Positions 1 to 8,160 of a stretch of 64,000 nt of DNA are shown one piece after another. Numbering within the stretch: the stretch's first letter is position 1; every line of letters begins with the position of its first letter. The stretch comes from Hyphomicrobium zavarzinii ATCC 27496 (GTDB lineage: Bacteria; Pseudomonadota; Alphaproteobacteria; Rhizobiales; Hyphomicrobiaceae). The notes below the pieces were generated by a model, which saw only the letters and a list, made by a program, of their open reading frames with translations, was not told where the DNA came from and made no database searches. The DNA lies in assembly GCF_000383415.1 (NCBI RefSeq), contig NZ_KB911260.1:178937-242936 (forward strand). The letters are read 5' to 3'. A program made the position numbers and the translations under genes.

Positions 1-137
1 CCGCGCATCCAGGTTTTTCAAACCTCATTGCTGATCATTTTCATGCGAGGGCGGAACGCCGGTCAAGATCTGGACCGAGGCGCCAGAGCCTCGCCTCATA
101 AGCCCGGCTTAGCTGGGCAGGTTACCGAAGACAAAAA

Positions 138-179
138 GAGCCCCGGTCGGCTGAAGGCGCGACGGGGCTCAATTTTTTT
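138..179. terminator. Rho-independent, probably bidirectional terminator
   Basis: An 8-bp stem (138-145 with 163-170) is followed on the + strand by a run of seven T. On the minus strand it is followed by five T, so it can end the minus-strand gene at 292-600 as well as anything arriving from the left edge. I see no convincing gene in bases 1-137; any + strand gene before it would have to lie mostly outside the window. Confidence 0.75.
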
Positions 180-291
180 GCCGACTGCTATGTTCCGGCC
201 GTAAGGAGGGACCGGGCGCGCGAGAGAGACCACACGTTCGCACCCGGCCCGAAGCCGCGGGGGGAGCGCGGCTAACGACTTCATGCCTTCG

Positions 292-600
292 CTATTGGGT
301 CACGGTGCCTTCGACGACGGTGGCGCCGTTCAGCTTGCCGTCATTGAAGGTGAGCTTGTCGCCGGACTTGGCCATCCAGGAAAAGCCCCAGGGGCCGGTG
401 AGGCCACAGCCGTCCTTGCACTTCGCGGAAAGATCCGCGGACTTGCCGCCGGCGACGGTTTCCACGTGCTCGACGTTGCCTTCGTCGATGCCGACCTTCA
501 GGTCCGCCTTGTCCTTGTTATCGATGGTGAGCGCCATTGCGGGAGACGCGATGAGCGCGAAGGCAGCGGCGGCAAGCCAGGAGGCTTTGGGATGGTGCAT
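292..600 (-). CDS. Small exported protein with C-x3-C / TGPWGFS module (paralogue of 2367-2867)
   Basis: A 102-residue protein with an N-terminal signal peptide of about 23 residues ending in a typical AMA cleavage site. The mature part, about 80 residues, starts with a short hydrophobic strand (ALTI), carries an AGG turn and a Cys-x3-Cys pair (CKDGC), and then the motif TGPWGFS. The same order of motifs occurs in the gene at 2367-2867, so the two are paralogues. The start is supported by a GGAGAGG ribosome site a few bases upstream. I do not recognise a characterised family. A small disulfide-containing periplasmic beta domain is an inference. The gene is monocistronic and ends at the terminator at 138-179. 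Confidence 0.8.
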   Translation of the reverse strand: MHHPKASWLAAAAFALIASPAMALTIDNKDKADLKVGIDEGNVEHVETVAGGKSADLSAKCKDGCGLTGPWGFSWMAKSGDKLTFNDGKLNGATVVEGTVTQ

Positions 601-844
601 GGTTCCTCTCCAATTGTTTCTTGGTTACCCTCTCGCCAGGCGCGCCACCTGTCGCTCGCGCAGACACGGAAGGTGTTTCACGTCAGCGTGTTAGCGCGCG
701 CCGGCGATTGTCATGTATCTAGGAGCAGGAAGAGCACGCACCATTGCGGACGGCACCGTCCGCGTGCGCCATTACGGGATCGCGACTACGCGATTTTGCG
801 TGTTGAAATGGAGGCTTTGGCTTCTATTTAAAAGCCTTTTGGGC

Positions 845-1369
845 TCATGGTCCCATGCACGCGTTTTCATTGTCGGCTGCCGTTTTCGGTTTCGGCGCGT
901 TGGCGGCCGGCCGGCCGGAGCCGAGAGCGCCGTTGGCGCGGGCGCGCAGGTAAACGTAGATGTCGTCGAGGTAGCACATCACGTTCTTGTTCGTGCCGAA
1001 GGCGGGCATGACGAGCGCCTGGGCGGTGTTCACGGCCTGCTTTCCGCCGACGACGGTCTTCACGAAATCGTCGTACGACATGGACTTGAGGGAATCCGTG
1101 AGGTCCGGGGCAAAACTCGATCCGGAGCCGTCGAAGCCGTGGCAGACCTCGCATGAGCCATTGAAGCGGCGGTAGCCCGAGAAGGTGTACCAGTCCACCT
1201 CGCCGTTCTTGCCGATCTTGTACGTAGGATTGCCCGCAGCGTCGAAATACTTGCCGTCGTCCGAGGAGGCGACGGCCGGATCGTTCGGGACCACGGGGGC
1301 GGCGACCGCGGGTGGAACCGCCGGGGCGAGCATCAGAAAGAGGGCGAGGCATGACATGGATGTGCGCAT
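845..1369 (-). CDS. c-type cytochrome, methanol-metabolism-related four-cysteine type
   Basis: Periplasmic cytochrome c of 174 residues with an N-terminal signal peptide (MRTSMSCLALFLML...) and one CEVCH haem site. Two further cysteines lie downstream (in MCYLDD and near the C-terminus, NENAC), giving the four-cysteine pattern of the family annotated as methanol-metabolism-related c-type cytochrome. A Met in MPAFG is a possible axial ligand. A longer reading would start at 1459, but the ATG at 1369 has a GGAG site and begins the signal peptide, so it is preferred. Electron transfer from a PQQ alcohol dehydrogenase is inferred from the family. No dehydrogenase gene lies nearby in this window. 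Confidence 0.85.
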   Translation of the reverse strand: MRTSMSCLALFLMLAPAVPPAVAAPVVPNDPAVASSDDGKYFDAAGNPTYKIGKNGEVDWYTFSGYRRFNGSCEVCHGFDGSGSSFAPDLTDSLKSMSYDDFVKTVVGGKQAVNTAQALVMPAFGTNKNVMCYLDDIYVYLRARANGALGSGRPAANAPKPKTAADNENACMGP

Positions 1370-1663
1370 GGACGAACTCCCATTCGGTGGCGGGCCTGTG
1401 GGGTGATCAGGCGAGGGGGAACCATGTTTTTCAGGTATGCGCGGACGAGGCGCCTGCAAGGCGCCTTACGCTTAAGTAAACTCGATGGTAAGGGCGCGCC
1501 GCGCGCGCTAACTTCGCCTGCCTAGAGGCGGGCTGAACGCCAGATGAACTTTCCGCTCAACGGCGGTTCAGGGAGCCTGTGTCACATCCCGGCGTGAGAC
1601 TTCGCGTAACGAAGCAGGCCGTGCATGACGTATCAAGCAACGATATCCGAGGGAACGATACCG

Positions 1664-2275
1664 ATGACAGAGCGAGCTATGGGCGACGATCAGCATCTTG
1701 GCCCGGTGCAGCGCTTCGTTCCGTTTCTCAAGACGGCGGCGCTGGTGGTGACGATCGTGGGCGCGGTCCCGACCGCAATCACCGCCTATCATGCCTGGCA
1801 GTACAAGGTTCCGTTCACGCAGGTCTCGCACCGCTTGCAGCAGTACGAGATCTGGGAACGCAACATCGACTGCAAGATCGACTACAAGGCGCTTTCCACC
1901 TCGCAGGGAACGAAGGTCGATGCGGGGGCGTGCGCGAGCACGGGCGACATCTCGCTCAAGGTCTCGACGCCTGATGGAAAAGCGACCTACGAGTGGATTG
2001 CCTACAATCAGCTTCAGAAGCCGGGCGAGCCGCCCTCATCGAGCTTCATCGATCTCTTCATCGGCGCCGCGCGTGCCGATGGCGCTTTGCCGCAAGGCGT
2101 GCGCGTTGCGCAGAGCCTCGAGGTCGTCTGCCAGTCGCTCGTGAGCAAGACGCAACTCGTGCGCGTGGTGAAGGAAGGCGGCAAATGCTATCGCGAGGTC
2201 ATGTCGCCGATGCGCGGCACGGTGGACAAGCGCGAGGAGGTGCCGTGCGAAACGAAGTGCACGGCCGCGGGCTAG
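1664..2275 (+). CDS. Hypothetical single-pass membrane protein with cysteine-containing periplasmic domain
   Basis: About 203 residues. A short N-terminal cytoplasmic stretch is followed by one hydrophobic segment near residues 20-42 (FLKTAALVVTIVGAVPTAIT). The C-terminal domain of about 150 residues carries six cysteines (in NIDCKI, GACAS, EVVCQ, GKCYR, VPCETKC), which suggests a disulfide-rich extracytoplasmic domain. The ATG at 1664 has GAGGGA nine bases upstream; an earlier ATG at 1625 lacks a clear site. It is divergent from the cytochrome gene and converges on the paralogue at 2367-2867. I do not recognise the family. Confidence 0.75.
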   Translation: MTERAMGDDQHLGPVQRFVPFLKTAALVVTIVGAVPTAITAYHAWQYKVPFTQVSHRLQQYEIWERNIDCKIDYKALSTSQGTKVDAGACASTGDISLKVSTPDGKATYEWIAYNQLQKPGEPPSSSFIDLFIGAARADGALPQGVRVAQSLEVVCQSLVSKTQLVRVVKEGGKCYREVMSPMRGTVDKREEVPCETKCTAAG

Positions 2276-2304
2276 CCTCGCGGTCTTCCCCACCATGAAA
2301 TGAA

Positions 2305-2344
2305 AAATCCGCGGACCGGATACCGGTCCGCGGATTTGTTTTTT
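2305..2344. terminator. Strong bidirectional terminator between convergent genes
   Basis: A 15-bp perfect stem (2305-2319 with 2323-2337) with a three-base loop. It is followed by a T-rich run on the + strand and preceded by five A, which read as T on the minus strand. It sits between the + gene ending at 2275 and the minus gene ending at 2367 and probably serves both. Confidence 0.9.
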
Positions 2345-2366
2345 ATGCGGTGCTCGCGGCGCGCGC

Positions 2367-2867
2367 TTACTTCTTGGGGCCCTCGAAGAGCATCTGGAAG
2401 CTGCCGGCGCCGGGGCCTTTCTGGGCCTGCTTCGAGGAGCGCGGCTTGTTCGCGCGCTTGCTGCGGGCCTTCGCGGGGGCGGCCTTGGCGGGCGCGGCAT
2501 CGGGCGCCGTAGCGGCCGTGGCCTGGGCGTCTGCCGGCTCGGCGACAGGGTTCTGCGGAACTAGGCCCTGGGCGGGCGGCGCGGCGGTGGCGGTGACGAG
2601 CGAGTCACCATCGGTGGAGATGGTGGCGTTCTGGGCGACGAGGCGCGAGAAGCCCCACGGGCCGGTCACGGCGCATTCGGAGCTGCAATCCTGCGTCACG
2701 TCCACGGAGCCGCCGGCCGGGATCTGATAGACGGCCTCCTCGGATCCGTTGTCGACGCCGACCGAGACCTCCTTGCCGGAGGTGTTCTTGATGGTGAGTG
2801 CTGCAACCGGAATGGCCGCGACGGTAAGCACGGCGAAAGCGGCTACGGCGCGCGTCATGAGGCTCAT
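2367..2867 (-). CDS. Exported TGPWGFS-module protein with Ala/Pro/Lys-rich tail
   Basis: A 166-residue protein with a signal peptide (first ~23 residues), a module closely matching the protein at 292-600 (ALTI strand, VGVD, AGG turn, CSSEC cysteine pair, TGPWGFS), and then about 85 residues rich in Ala, Pro and Lys ending in FQMLFEGPKK. The low-complexity tail is likely disordered. The ATG at 2867 has AGGGAG six bases upstream, better than the possible start at 2909. Orientation and architecture suggest duplication of a small periplasmic domain followed by acquisition of a basic tail. Function is unknown. Confidence 0.8.
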   Translation of the reverse strand: MSLMTRAVAAFAVLTVAAIPVAALTIKNTSGKEVSVGVDNGSEEAVYQIPAGGSVDVTQDCSSECAVTGPWGFSRLVAQNATISTDGDSLVTATAAPPAQGLVPQNPVAEPADAQATAATAPDAAPAKAAPAKARSKRANKPRSSKQAQKGPGAGSFQMLFEGPKK

Positions 2868-3080
2868 GGTCGTCTCCCTGGTCATGCGGCGGGGCCGTTG
2901 CTCACTCAACCGTTGGCCTTCCGCGGGCGCGGCCGCCAGATACCATTCTGGGGCGTAGATGGCATCATAAATAATGTATGTTTAACAATTTACTTAAAAT
3001 TGCTCCTATGCAGAGTTATCTCTGCAATTCATTTGCTTGATTTTCCGTGTTTATTTTCTGTTGTCCCGACGAAGCAAGCT

Positions 3081-3548
3081 TTAACGGTTCGTTGTTACGG
3101 CAACCCAGGTCGGGTCTTCCTGTGAGCGGCGCTCGAAGGTGAGGAAGTCGTAGTAGCCGCAGCGGCCCTTGCCGGGGAACGAGCGGCAGACCGAGGGGCG
3201 CGCCTCGTAGATGGTGCAGCGGCGCTTCACGGTATCGAAGAAGCGGCAGATGGCGCCGAAGTGGCGGTCCTTCTTGCGCTTCATGGCGTACTTGCGCCCG
3301 TGGGCCTCGCGCGTGAAGGCGCGGCGGGCCTCCTCGAACTCCATGCCGTGATGACGGGCGAGACGCTCGACGTCTCGCTTGTCGAGCGCAATGAGCGGGT
3401 AGGAGCAGCAATACCCGGGGCACTTCTTACAGTCGTACACGCGAGAGATATCCGTTTCGAGGTTTGTGGCTTGACGGGTGATCGGGGGCGAGCGGCCGGC
3501 GTGCTTGGCTTCCTCTGCGCGCAACCTCGGGCGCCCCGCATCCACCAC
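3081..3548 (-). CDS. YkgJ family cysteine cluster protein
   Basis: Contains the cysteine-cluster domain (CxxCxxxxC type, Pfam PF03692): CKKCPGYCC near the start, CRFF and CTIYEARPSVCRSFP in the middle and GRCGYYDF near the C-terminus. The family is thought to chelate zinc or iron; its biochemical role is not established. The reading frame is open to a TTG at 3587. GTG codons at 3548/3545 with an AGGAAGAG site look better, so 3548 is given, but the start is uncertain. The 200 bases 5' of the neighbouring gene (2868-3080) are markedly AT-rich and probably hold its promoter. Confidence 0.85.
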   Translation of the reverse strand: MVDAGRPRLRAEEAKHAGRSPPITRQATNLETDISRVYDCKKCPGYCCSYPLIALDKRDVERLARHHGMEFEEARRAFTREAHGRKYAMKRKKDRHFGAICRFFDTVKRRCTIYEARPSVCRSFPGKGRCGYYDFLTFERRSQEDPTWVAVTTNR

Positions 3549-3767
3549 CCTTCTCTTCCTGTTATCGCCCCTTCTCGCCCACGGCAACGGCCAAAGCCTG
3601 TGTTGCCAAAGGACTAGGCACTCGAGGTGCGTGCTTTTTGCGTCCAGGGGGCAACAATCCGAAAGAAAAGTGCTGCAGGCTGGGACCTGGTGCCCTGGCC
3701 TCCGGACACACTTTCTCCTTTAATGTCGGCGCATGTCAGTACCCGTATCTTATCGAGGGTTCCCGGA

Positions 3768-5822
3768 ATGACGGATTTGGCTCGTGGCGCGCCAGAGGGT
3801 GAAACGCCGGTCAACCCGTACAGTCTGCTCGAGGCGGTGAACAGCTCGAGCGACACCGCGCATACGGGCTGGCTGATCTTCCTCGCCATCATGGCCTACC
3901 TGGTGATCGCTGTAGCAGGCGTCACGCATAAGGATCTGCTGCTCGAAACGCCGGTTTCCCTGCCGATCCTTCAGGTCAATATTCAGCTCAAGCAGTTTTT
4001 CCAGTTTGCGCCCATTGTGCTCGTGCTGATGCACCTGGGGCTCGTGTCGCAGCTCACGCTGCTCGCACGCGAGACGCTGGAGTTCGACTACGCCATCCGG
4101 CTGCTCGAAGCGACGGACAAGCGCACGCATCCGCTCCGGCTCGAGCTCAACAACTTCTTCTTCGTGCAGGCGATCGCGGGGCCGTACCGGAGCCGCGTGA
4201 TGAGCGCGTTCCTGCACGGCATGAGCTGGCTGACGCTGGTGGTGCTGCCGGTGGTGCTGCTCATCTACATCCAGGTGGTGTTCCTGCCGTACCACGATGT
4301 GGCCATCACGTGGACGCATCGCGTGGCGCTTCTGGTCGACATCGCCATGCTGATCTCCATCGGCGTGTTCCTGATGCGGGCCGAGACGTCGTTCATGCAG
4401 GCGTTCCTGCGGACCACGTCGGCACATCCGGTGAGCTTTGTCGCCACCATCGTGGTGCTGCTGGCGGTGTGGATCTTCTCGTTCTTCTTCGCGACGATCC
4501 CGGGCGAGCAACTCGACCGAACCACGCAGCGCATGCTCGGCTTCAACAACGAGGACGAGGTGGGCGAGCGGCCGCGCTACGTGGCTGGATATGCGGTGCC
4601 GCTGCTGACGTTCGGATCCGAAGGATCGCTGCTCGGCATTTTCAAGCGCAATCTCGAGGTGATCGATACCGATCTCGTGGTGGACAAGGAACAGACGCCG
4701 GGCGAGCCCAGCATCAGCCTGCGCGACCGCGATCTCCGTTTCGCGAAGCTCGACCGCTCGGACCTGCACCAGGCGGACCTCACGGGAGCGGATCTGCGCG
4801 GGGCGTCTCTCATCGGCGCCGATCTTCGCGGCGCGTGGCTCGCGTGCGCGGATGCGATGCAGCTCATCCTCACCGAGGATCGCCAGGCGGCGAATTGCAC
4901 GACGGCGCGGCGGGCGGTGTTCACGCGTGCGCGGCTCGACGGCGCACACATGACCGGCGTCGACCTTCGCGGCGCAAAGCTCGACGAAGCCCGCCTCGAA
5001 GGGGCGGAGCTTCCCTATTCGCTTCTGCAGGGCGCGAACTTCTCGTCGGCCCGGCTCGACAAGGCGGATCTCACGGGCGGCGTGCAGGCGCAGGGCGCTA
5101 ATTTCCTGGTGGCCAACCTGCAAGGGGCGGATCTCACGGGTGCGCACCTGCTCGCGGCGGATTTCTCGAGCGCCGACATGACGGGCGCGGTGCTGAGCTA
5201 CGCGCATCTCGATCTCGCGGAGCTGCGTGACGCCAAGCTCGACGGGGCCGTGCTCTATCGCGCGTCTCTGCGCGGGGCCGATCTCATCGGCGCCAGCATC
5301 ACCGGCGCTGACTTGCGAGAGGCCAAGGTGTGGCGGACGGTGCCGCCGACCGTCGACCCGGAAGGGCTGGCGGACCTTTCGGGCGTTGCCGTCACGGCGA
5401 TGACGGAGACCGACGTCTCTGACATCAAGTATTCGCTGGAGCGCATCCTGAGCCGGCGTGTGAAGGCGCGCGTCGCGGAGCAGGTGGAGCCGCTGGTCAA
5501 CCTGCCGGAGGTGGCCAAGTGGGAGTCGACGCCGGATTTCGCGCAGTGGCAGGGGCTCGCCTCCAACGGCGCCCAGCCCGTGGCGGATGCCTACCGGACG
5601 CGTATCACGGACTACCTGATGCGGCTGCAGTGCCGCCCGCGGTGGAGCAACGGCTCGGTGGCGACGGGCGTCGCGCGGCGCGCGCAGCGGCAGGAATTCC
5701 GCGGCGACCTGACGGCGATCTACGACCGCCTCAAGACCGAGGACTGCCCGGCTTCGAAGACGGTGGCACCGAAAACGCTGAAGGATCTTTCGGCGGCCGC
5801 CGACATCGCGCGCGGAGGCTGA
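3768..5822 (+). CDS. Membrane-anchored pentapeptide-repeat protein
   Basis: 684 residues. The N-terminal half has several membrane segments (around residues 40-60, 75-95, 150-172, 185-203 and 222-244). Residues about 318-520 form a long run of A(D/N)Lxx pentapeptide repeats (for example ADLTGADLRGASLIGADLRG), which fold as a right-handed quadrilateral beta helix. A C-terminal region of about 160 residues follows with no obvious motif. The ATG at 3768 has GAGGG eight bases before it; upstream ATGs at 3627 and 3723 lack this. Such proteins are widespread but functionally undefined. A membrane-associated scaffold role is only an inference. Confidence 0.88.
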   Translation: MTDLARGAPEGETPVNPYSLLEAVNSSSDTAHTGWLIFLAIMAYLVIAVAGVTHKDLLLETPVSLPILQVNIQLKQFFQFAPIVLVLMHLGLVSQLTLLARETLEFDYAIRLLEATDKRTHPLRLELNNFFFVQAIAGPYRSRVMSAFLHGMSWLTLVVLPVVLLIYIQVVFLPYHDVAITWTHRVALLVDIAMLISIGVFLMRAETSFMQAFLRTTSAHPVSFVATIVVLLAVWIFSFFFATIPGEQLDRTTQRMLGFNNEDEVGERPRYVAGYAVPLLTFGSEGSLLGIFKRNLEVIDTDLVVDKEQTPGEPSISLRDRDLRFAKLDRSDLHQADLTGADLRGASLIGADLRGAWLACADAMQLILTEDRQAANCTTARRAVFTRARLDGAHMTGVDLRGAKLDEARLEGAELPYSLLQGANFSSARLDKADLTGGVQAQGANFLVANLQGADLTGAHLLAADFSSADMTGAVLSYAHLDLAELRDAKLDGAVLYRASLRGADLIGASITGADLREAKVWRTVPPTVDPEGLADLSGVAVTAMTETDVSDIKYSLERILSRRVKARVAEQVEPLVNLPEVAKWESTPDFAQWQGLASNGAQPVADAYRTRITDYLMRLQCRPRWSNGSVATGVARRAQRQEFRGDLTAIYDRLKTEDCPASKTVAPKTLKDLSAAADIARGG

Positions 5823-6145
5823 CTGGCGGTCGCGGATGGGCTGCGCTGTTGCCAAGACGCCGTTCGGGATGTAGAACGTAACAAGAACTGTGGCGATTTC
5901 GCCAGCGCGGGTGGTCGAAAAGCGACGGCGAGCGCGGAACTGGTGCGAACGTTTCCGTCCTAACTTCGTGGCACCAGTGGAGAAAGCTTTGGGGACAACC
6001 GCCGACGGGTTTCCCGGCGGGTCACTATTACGGGTAGGGTGCTGCAACTTGAGTCGCCGGTCGCGGGCAGAGGGTGCCGCGGCGAGGCGGCCATCGATGC
6101 GCCGGCTCTGCAGGCGTTCGCAAGCGAAAGAACAAGGAGTTCGAT
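5823..6145 (+). other. Intergenic region upstream of ssb
   Basis: A non-coding stretch of 323 bases containing a LexA-type box at 5874-5888 and a second, imperfect GAAC-N6-GAAC pair at 5937-5950. No ORF in it has coding character. It is the presumed promoter and leader of ssb. Confidence 0.6.
5874..5888. promoter_or_regulatory. Putative LexA (SOS) box of alphaproteobacterial type
   Basis: GAAC-N7-GAAC (GAAC at 5874-5877 and 5885-5888), which read on the other strand is GTTC-N7-GTTC, the consensus LexA operator of alphaproteobacteria. It lies about 258 bases upstream of the ssb start codon, in the only intergenic region that could drive ssb. SOS control of ssb is known in alphaproteobacteria, so the context fits. 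Confidence 0.7.
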
Positions 6146-6688
6146 ATGGCTGGATCGGTCAACAAGGTGATCCTGGTCGGAAACCTCGGGCGTGATCCCG
6201 AGATCCGCCGCACGCAGGACGGGCGTCCGATCGCCAACCTCCGGATCGCCACCAGTGAGACCTGGAAGGACAGAAACAGCGGGGAGCGCCGCGAGAAGAC
6301 CGAGTGGCACTCGGTCGTCATCTTCAACGAGAACCTTTGCAAGGTTGCCGAGCAGTATCTGCGCAAGGGCTCGAAGGTGTACGTCGAGGGCCAGCTTCAG
6401 ACCCGCAAGTGGCAGGACCAGCAGGGCCAGGAGCGCTACTCCACGGAAGTCGTGCTGCAGGGTTTCAACGGCCAGCTCACCATGCTGGATGGCCGCGCAG
6501 GCGGGAGCGGCCTCGCCGAAGGTGGCCAGTCTGACTACGGCGGGGACAGCGGCGGCTTTGGCGGTGGCAGCAGCGGCGGCGGGTTCGGTGGCGGCGGCGA
6601 AGCCAAGCGCTCGCCCCGCAGCAGCGGCGGCGGCTCCAAGGGCGGTGGCGGCATGGACAAGCCGTTCGACGACGAGATTCCGTTCTAA
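6146..6688 (+). CDS. ssb: Single-stranded DNA-binding protein
   Basis: 180 residues. The N-terminal OB fold spans about residues 1-110 ([35 protein letters not shown]). A flexible Gly/Ser-rich linker follows, and the protein ends in the acidic tip DDEIPF that recruits partner proteins such as polymerase and recombination factors. It coats single-stranded DNA during replication, recombination and repair. The ATG at 6146 has AAGGAG seven bases upstream. An SOS-type operator lies in the leader and a hairpin terminator follows, so it looks monocistronic. Confidence 0.97.
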   Translation: MAGSVNKVILVGNLGRDPEIRRTQDGRPIANLRIATSETWKDRNSGERREKTEWHSVVIFNENLCKVAEQYLRKGSKVYVEGQLQTRKWQDQQGQERYSTEVVLQGFNGQLTMLDGRAGGSGLAEGGQSDYGGDSGGFGGGSSGGGFGGGGEAKRSPRSSGGGSKGGGGMDKPFDDEIPF

Positions 6689-6794
6689 TGGGACGGCAGC
6701 GGGCAGCCGGAAGCAGGCAGCACGTGTGAGAGTGTAGGGCACGGGGGCTGATACGCCGCTTCCGAGGCTCCGAAGATGGTCGAAACGGTGCAGG

Positions 6795-6836
6795 AGCGCG
6801 CGAACCGATGAGCTCGGATCGCGCGCTTTCGTTTTT
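6795..6836 (+). terminator. Rho-independent terminator of ssb
   Basis: Hairpin with a 9-bp GC stem (6795-6803 with 6819-6827), an A/A mismatch, an inner 4-bp stem (6805-6808 with 6814-6817) and a five-base loop. It is followed by a T-rich run (ttcgttttt). Confidence 0.8.
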
Positions 6837-6889
6837 AGATCGGCCGCTAATACTTTCGACGAGCCGGCATCCCCTTCGCCGGAGACGCG

Positions 6890-8026
6890 CTAGTGCCGCT
6901 TCTTCTGGCGCTTGCGCTCTTTGCGGCTCAGCGGTTTTGCGGGAACGGGCGCGGGATCGCTCGCGAGGGTGAGTGTCGCGGCAGGTGCCTGTGGCCGGGC
7001 GGCGGGTTGCTTCGCCGGCAAGGTTTGGGCTGGCGAGGCTGGAGCCTGGGCGGTCTCGGCTGGTGAGCCACCGGGCGAGGTCATCGCCCTCTCGGCGCGG
7101 GCGTGATCCTGCATCGACTGGCCTTCCAGGAAGAAGCGCCGAACGGCCGGGTGCTGCGCCTTGATGGTGCGCTCGATGCGGGAGGTCGCCTCCTCGATGG
7201 CGGCCGCGGTCGCCTGATCCTCGAAATCGACGCTGGCCACCACCAGGATATCGGTGGGACCGAGATGCATGCTGCGGATCTCGTTGATGGCGCTGATGGT
7301 GCGCCCGACGCCGCGCTCGGCCGCGATGGTGGCGCGGATGTCGTGCAGCACGGCGGGGGAAGCCGCCTCGCCCACAATGAGGCTGCGGATCTCGATGCTC
7401 ATGAAGGCGGCGACGGCGCCGAGCAGGAGGCCGATCGCGACGGAGGCGTAGCCGTCGGCCGTGGGCGAGCCGGTGAGATGCGAGATGGAGATGCCGAGGG
7501 TCGCGATCGTGAGGCCCGCGAGCGCGGCCGCATCCTCCAGCAACACCGTGAAGAGGGCGGGGTCCTTCGAGCCGCGGAGCGCGCGGAATACGGGTGTATC
7601 GCCGCGCCGGCGGTTGAACTCCTTGATGGCACGCGCGGCGGAGATGCCTTCGAGGAGGAAGGCGACGGCGAGAACCACGTAGTTGACGATGGGGTCGGTG
7701 ATGGGGTGCGGGTCGAGCAGCTTCTCGACGCCCTCGTAAATGGCAACGCCCGCGCCCAGCGAGAACAGCAGGATCGCGACGACGAAGCTCCAGAAATAGA
7801 GCTCTTTCGAATAGCCGAAGGGGTGGACGGCATCGGCGGGCCGCTCGGAGCGCCGGATGCCGTGCAGGAGCAGCACCTGGTTTCCGGTGTCGACGAGGGA
7901 GTGGATCGCCTCCGATAGCATGGCCGACGAGCCGGTCCACGCGGCGGCTGCGAATTTCGCGACGGCGATCCCGAGATTGCAGACCAGTGCAACGACGACG
8001 ACGCCTGTCGAGCCACCCGCTGCCAC
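6890..8026 (-). CDS. Cation diffusion facilitator family transporter (ZnT9-like branch)
   Basis: About 378 residues. The membrane domain has six predicted helices and the CDF signature SEAIHSLVDTGNQ, whose His and Asp line the cation site. The segment SKDPALFTVLLEDAAALAG resembles the SLC30A9/ZnT9 branch. A cytosolic ferredoxin-like domain follows, and the Pro/Ala-rich C-terminal tail ends in basic residues (SRKERKRQKKRH). Likely role: export of Zn2+ or another divalent metal across the inner membrane by proton exchange. A longer reading from TTG at 8101 runs into the terminator hairpin of the next gene, so the GTG at 8026 with GGGAG upstream is preferred. Confidence 0.88.
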   Translation of the reverse strand: MAAGGSTGVVVVALVCNLGIAVAKFAAAAWTGSSAMLSEAIHSLVDTGNQVLLLHGIRRSERPADAVHPFGYSKELYFWSFVVAILLFSLGAGVAIYEGVEKLLDPHPITDPIVNYVVLAVAFLLEGISAARAIKEFNRRRGDTPVFRALRGSKDPALFTVLLEDAAALAGLTIATLGISISHLTGSPTADGYASVAIGLLLGAVAAFMSIEIRSLIVGEAASPAVLHDIRATIAAERGVGRTISAINEIRSMHLGPTDILVVASVDFEDQATAAAIEEATSRIERTIKAQHPAVRRFFLEGQSMQDHARAERAMTSPGGSPAETAQAPASPAQTLPAKQPAARPQAPAATLTLASDPAPVPAKPLSRKERKRQKKRH

Positions 8027-8102
8027 GTGCCTCTCCCTCGATCCCGTGCTCTCGCTCGTGTTTAGGCCGGTTTGTGCCGGCCCGGAAGGCGCCTCATGCA
8101 AA

Positions 8103-8134
8103 AGCCTGCCGCATGGTTACACGCGGCAGGCTTC
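8103..8134 (-). terminator. Terminator-like hairpin after the PRC-barrel gene
   Basis: An 11-bp perfect stem (8103-8113 with 8124-8134) with a 10-base loop. Read on the minus strand it lies 26 bases past the stop of the gene at 8161-8826 and is followed by a short T run. Confidence 0.7.
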
Positions 8135-8160
8135 GCAAACCTTAAAGGCTCAAGTGCCGA

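Noticed and set aside
3..100. Open frame from the left edge as the 3' end of an upstream gene
   Set aside because: Codon use lacks the strong G/C third-position bias of true genes here and no motif is visible.
96..284. 62-codon minus frame across the terminator at 138-179
   Set aside because: It would run through a strong terminator hairpin and has no ribosome site or recognisable sequence.
2980..2998. Possible CtrA site (TTAA...TTAA) upstream of the AT-rich gap near 3 kb
   Set aside because: The spacer is eight bases, not the seven required by the TTAA-N7-TTAA consensus, and the region is generally AT-rich.
5937..5950. Second GAAC-N6-GAAC pair upstream of ssb as a further LexA box
   Set aside because: Spacing is six rather than seven bases; reported only as context.
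3750..6047. Very long minus-strand open frame (765 codons) opposite the pentapeptide gene
   Set aside because: Antisense shadow of the repeat-containing gene: His/Arg-rich without domain signatures.
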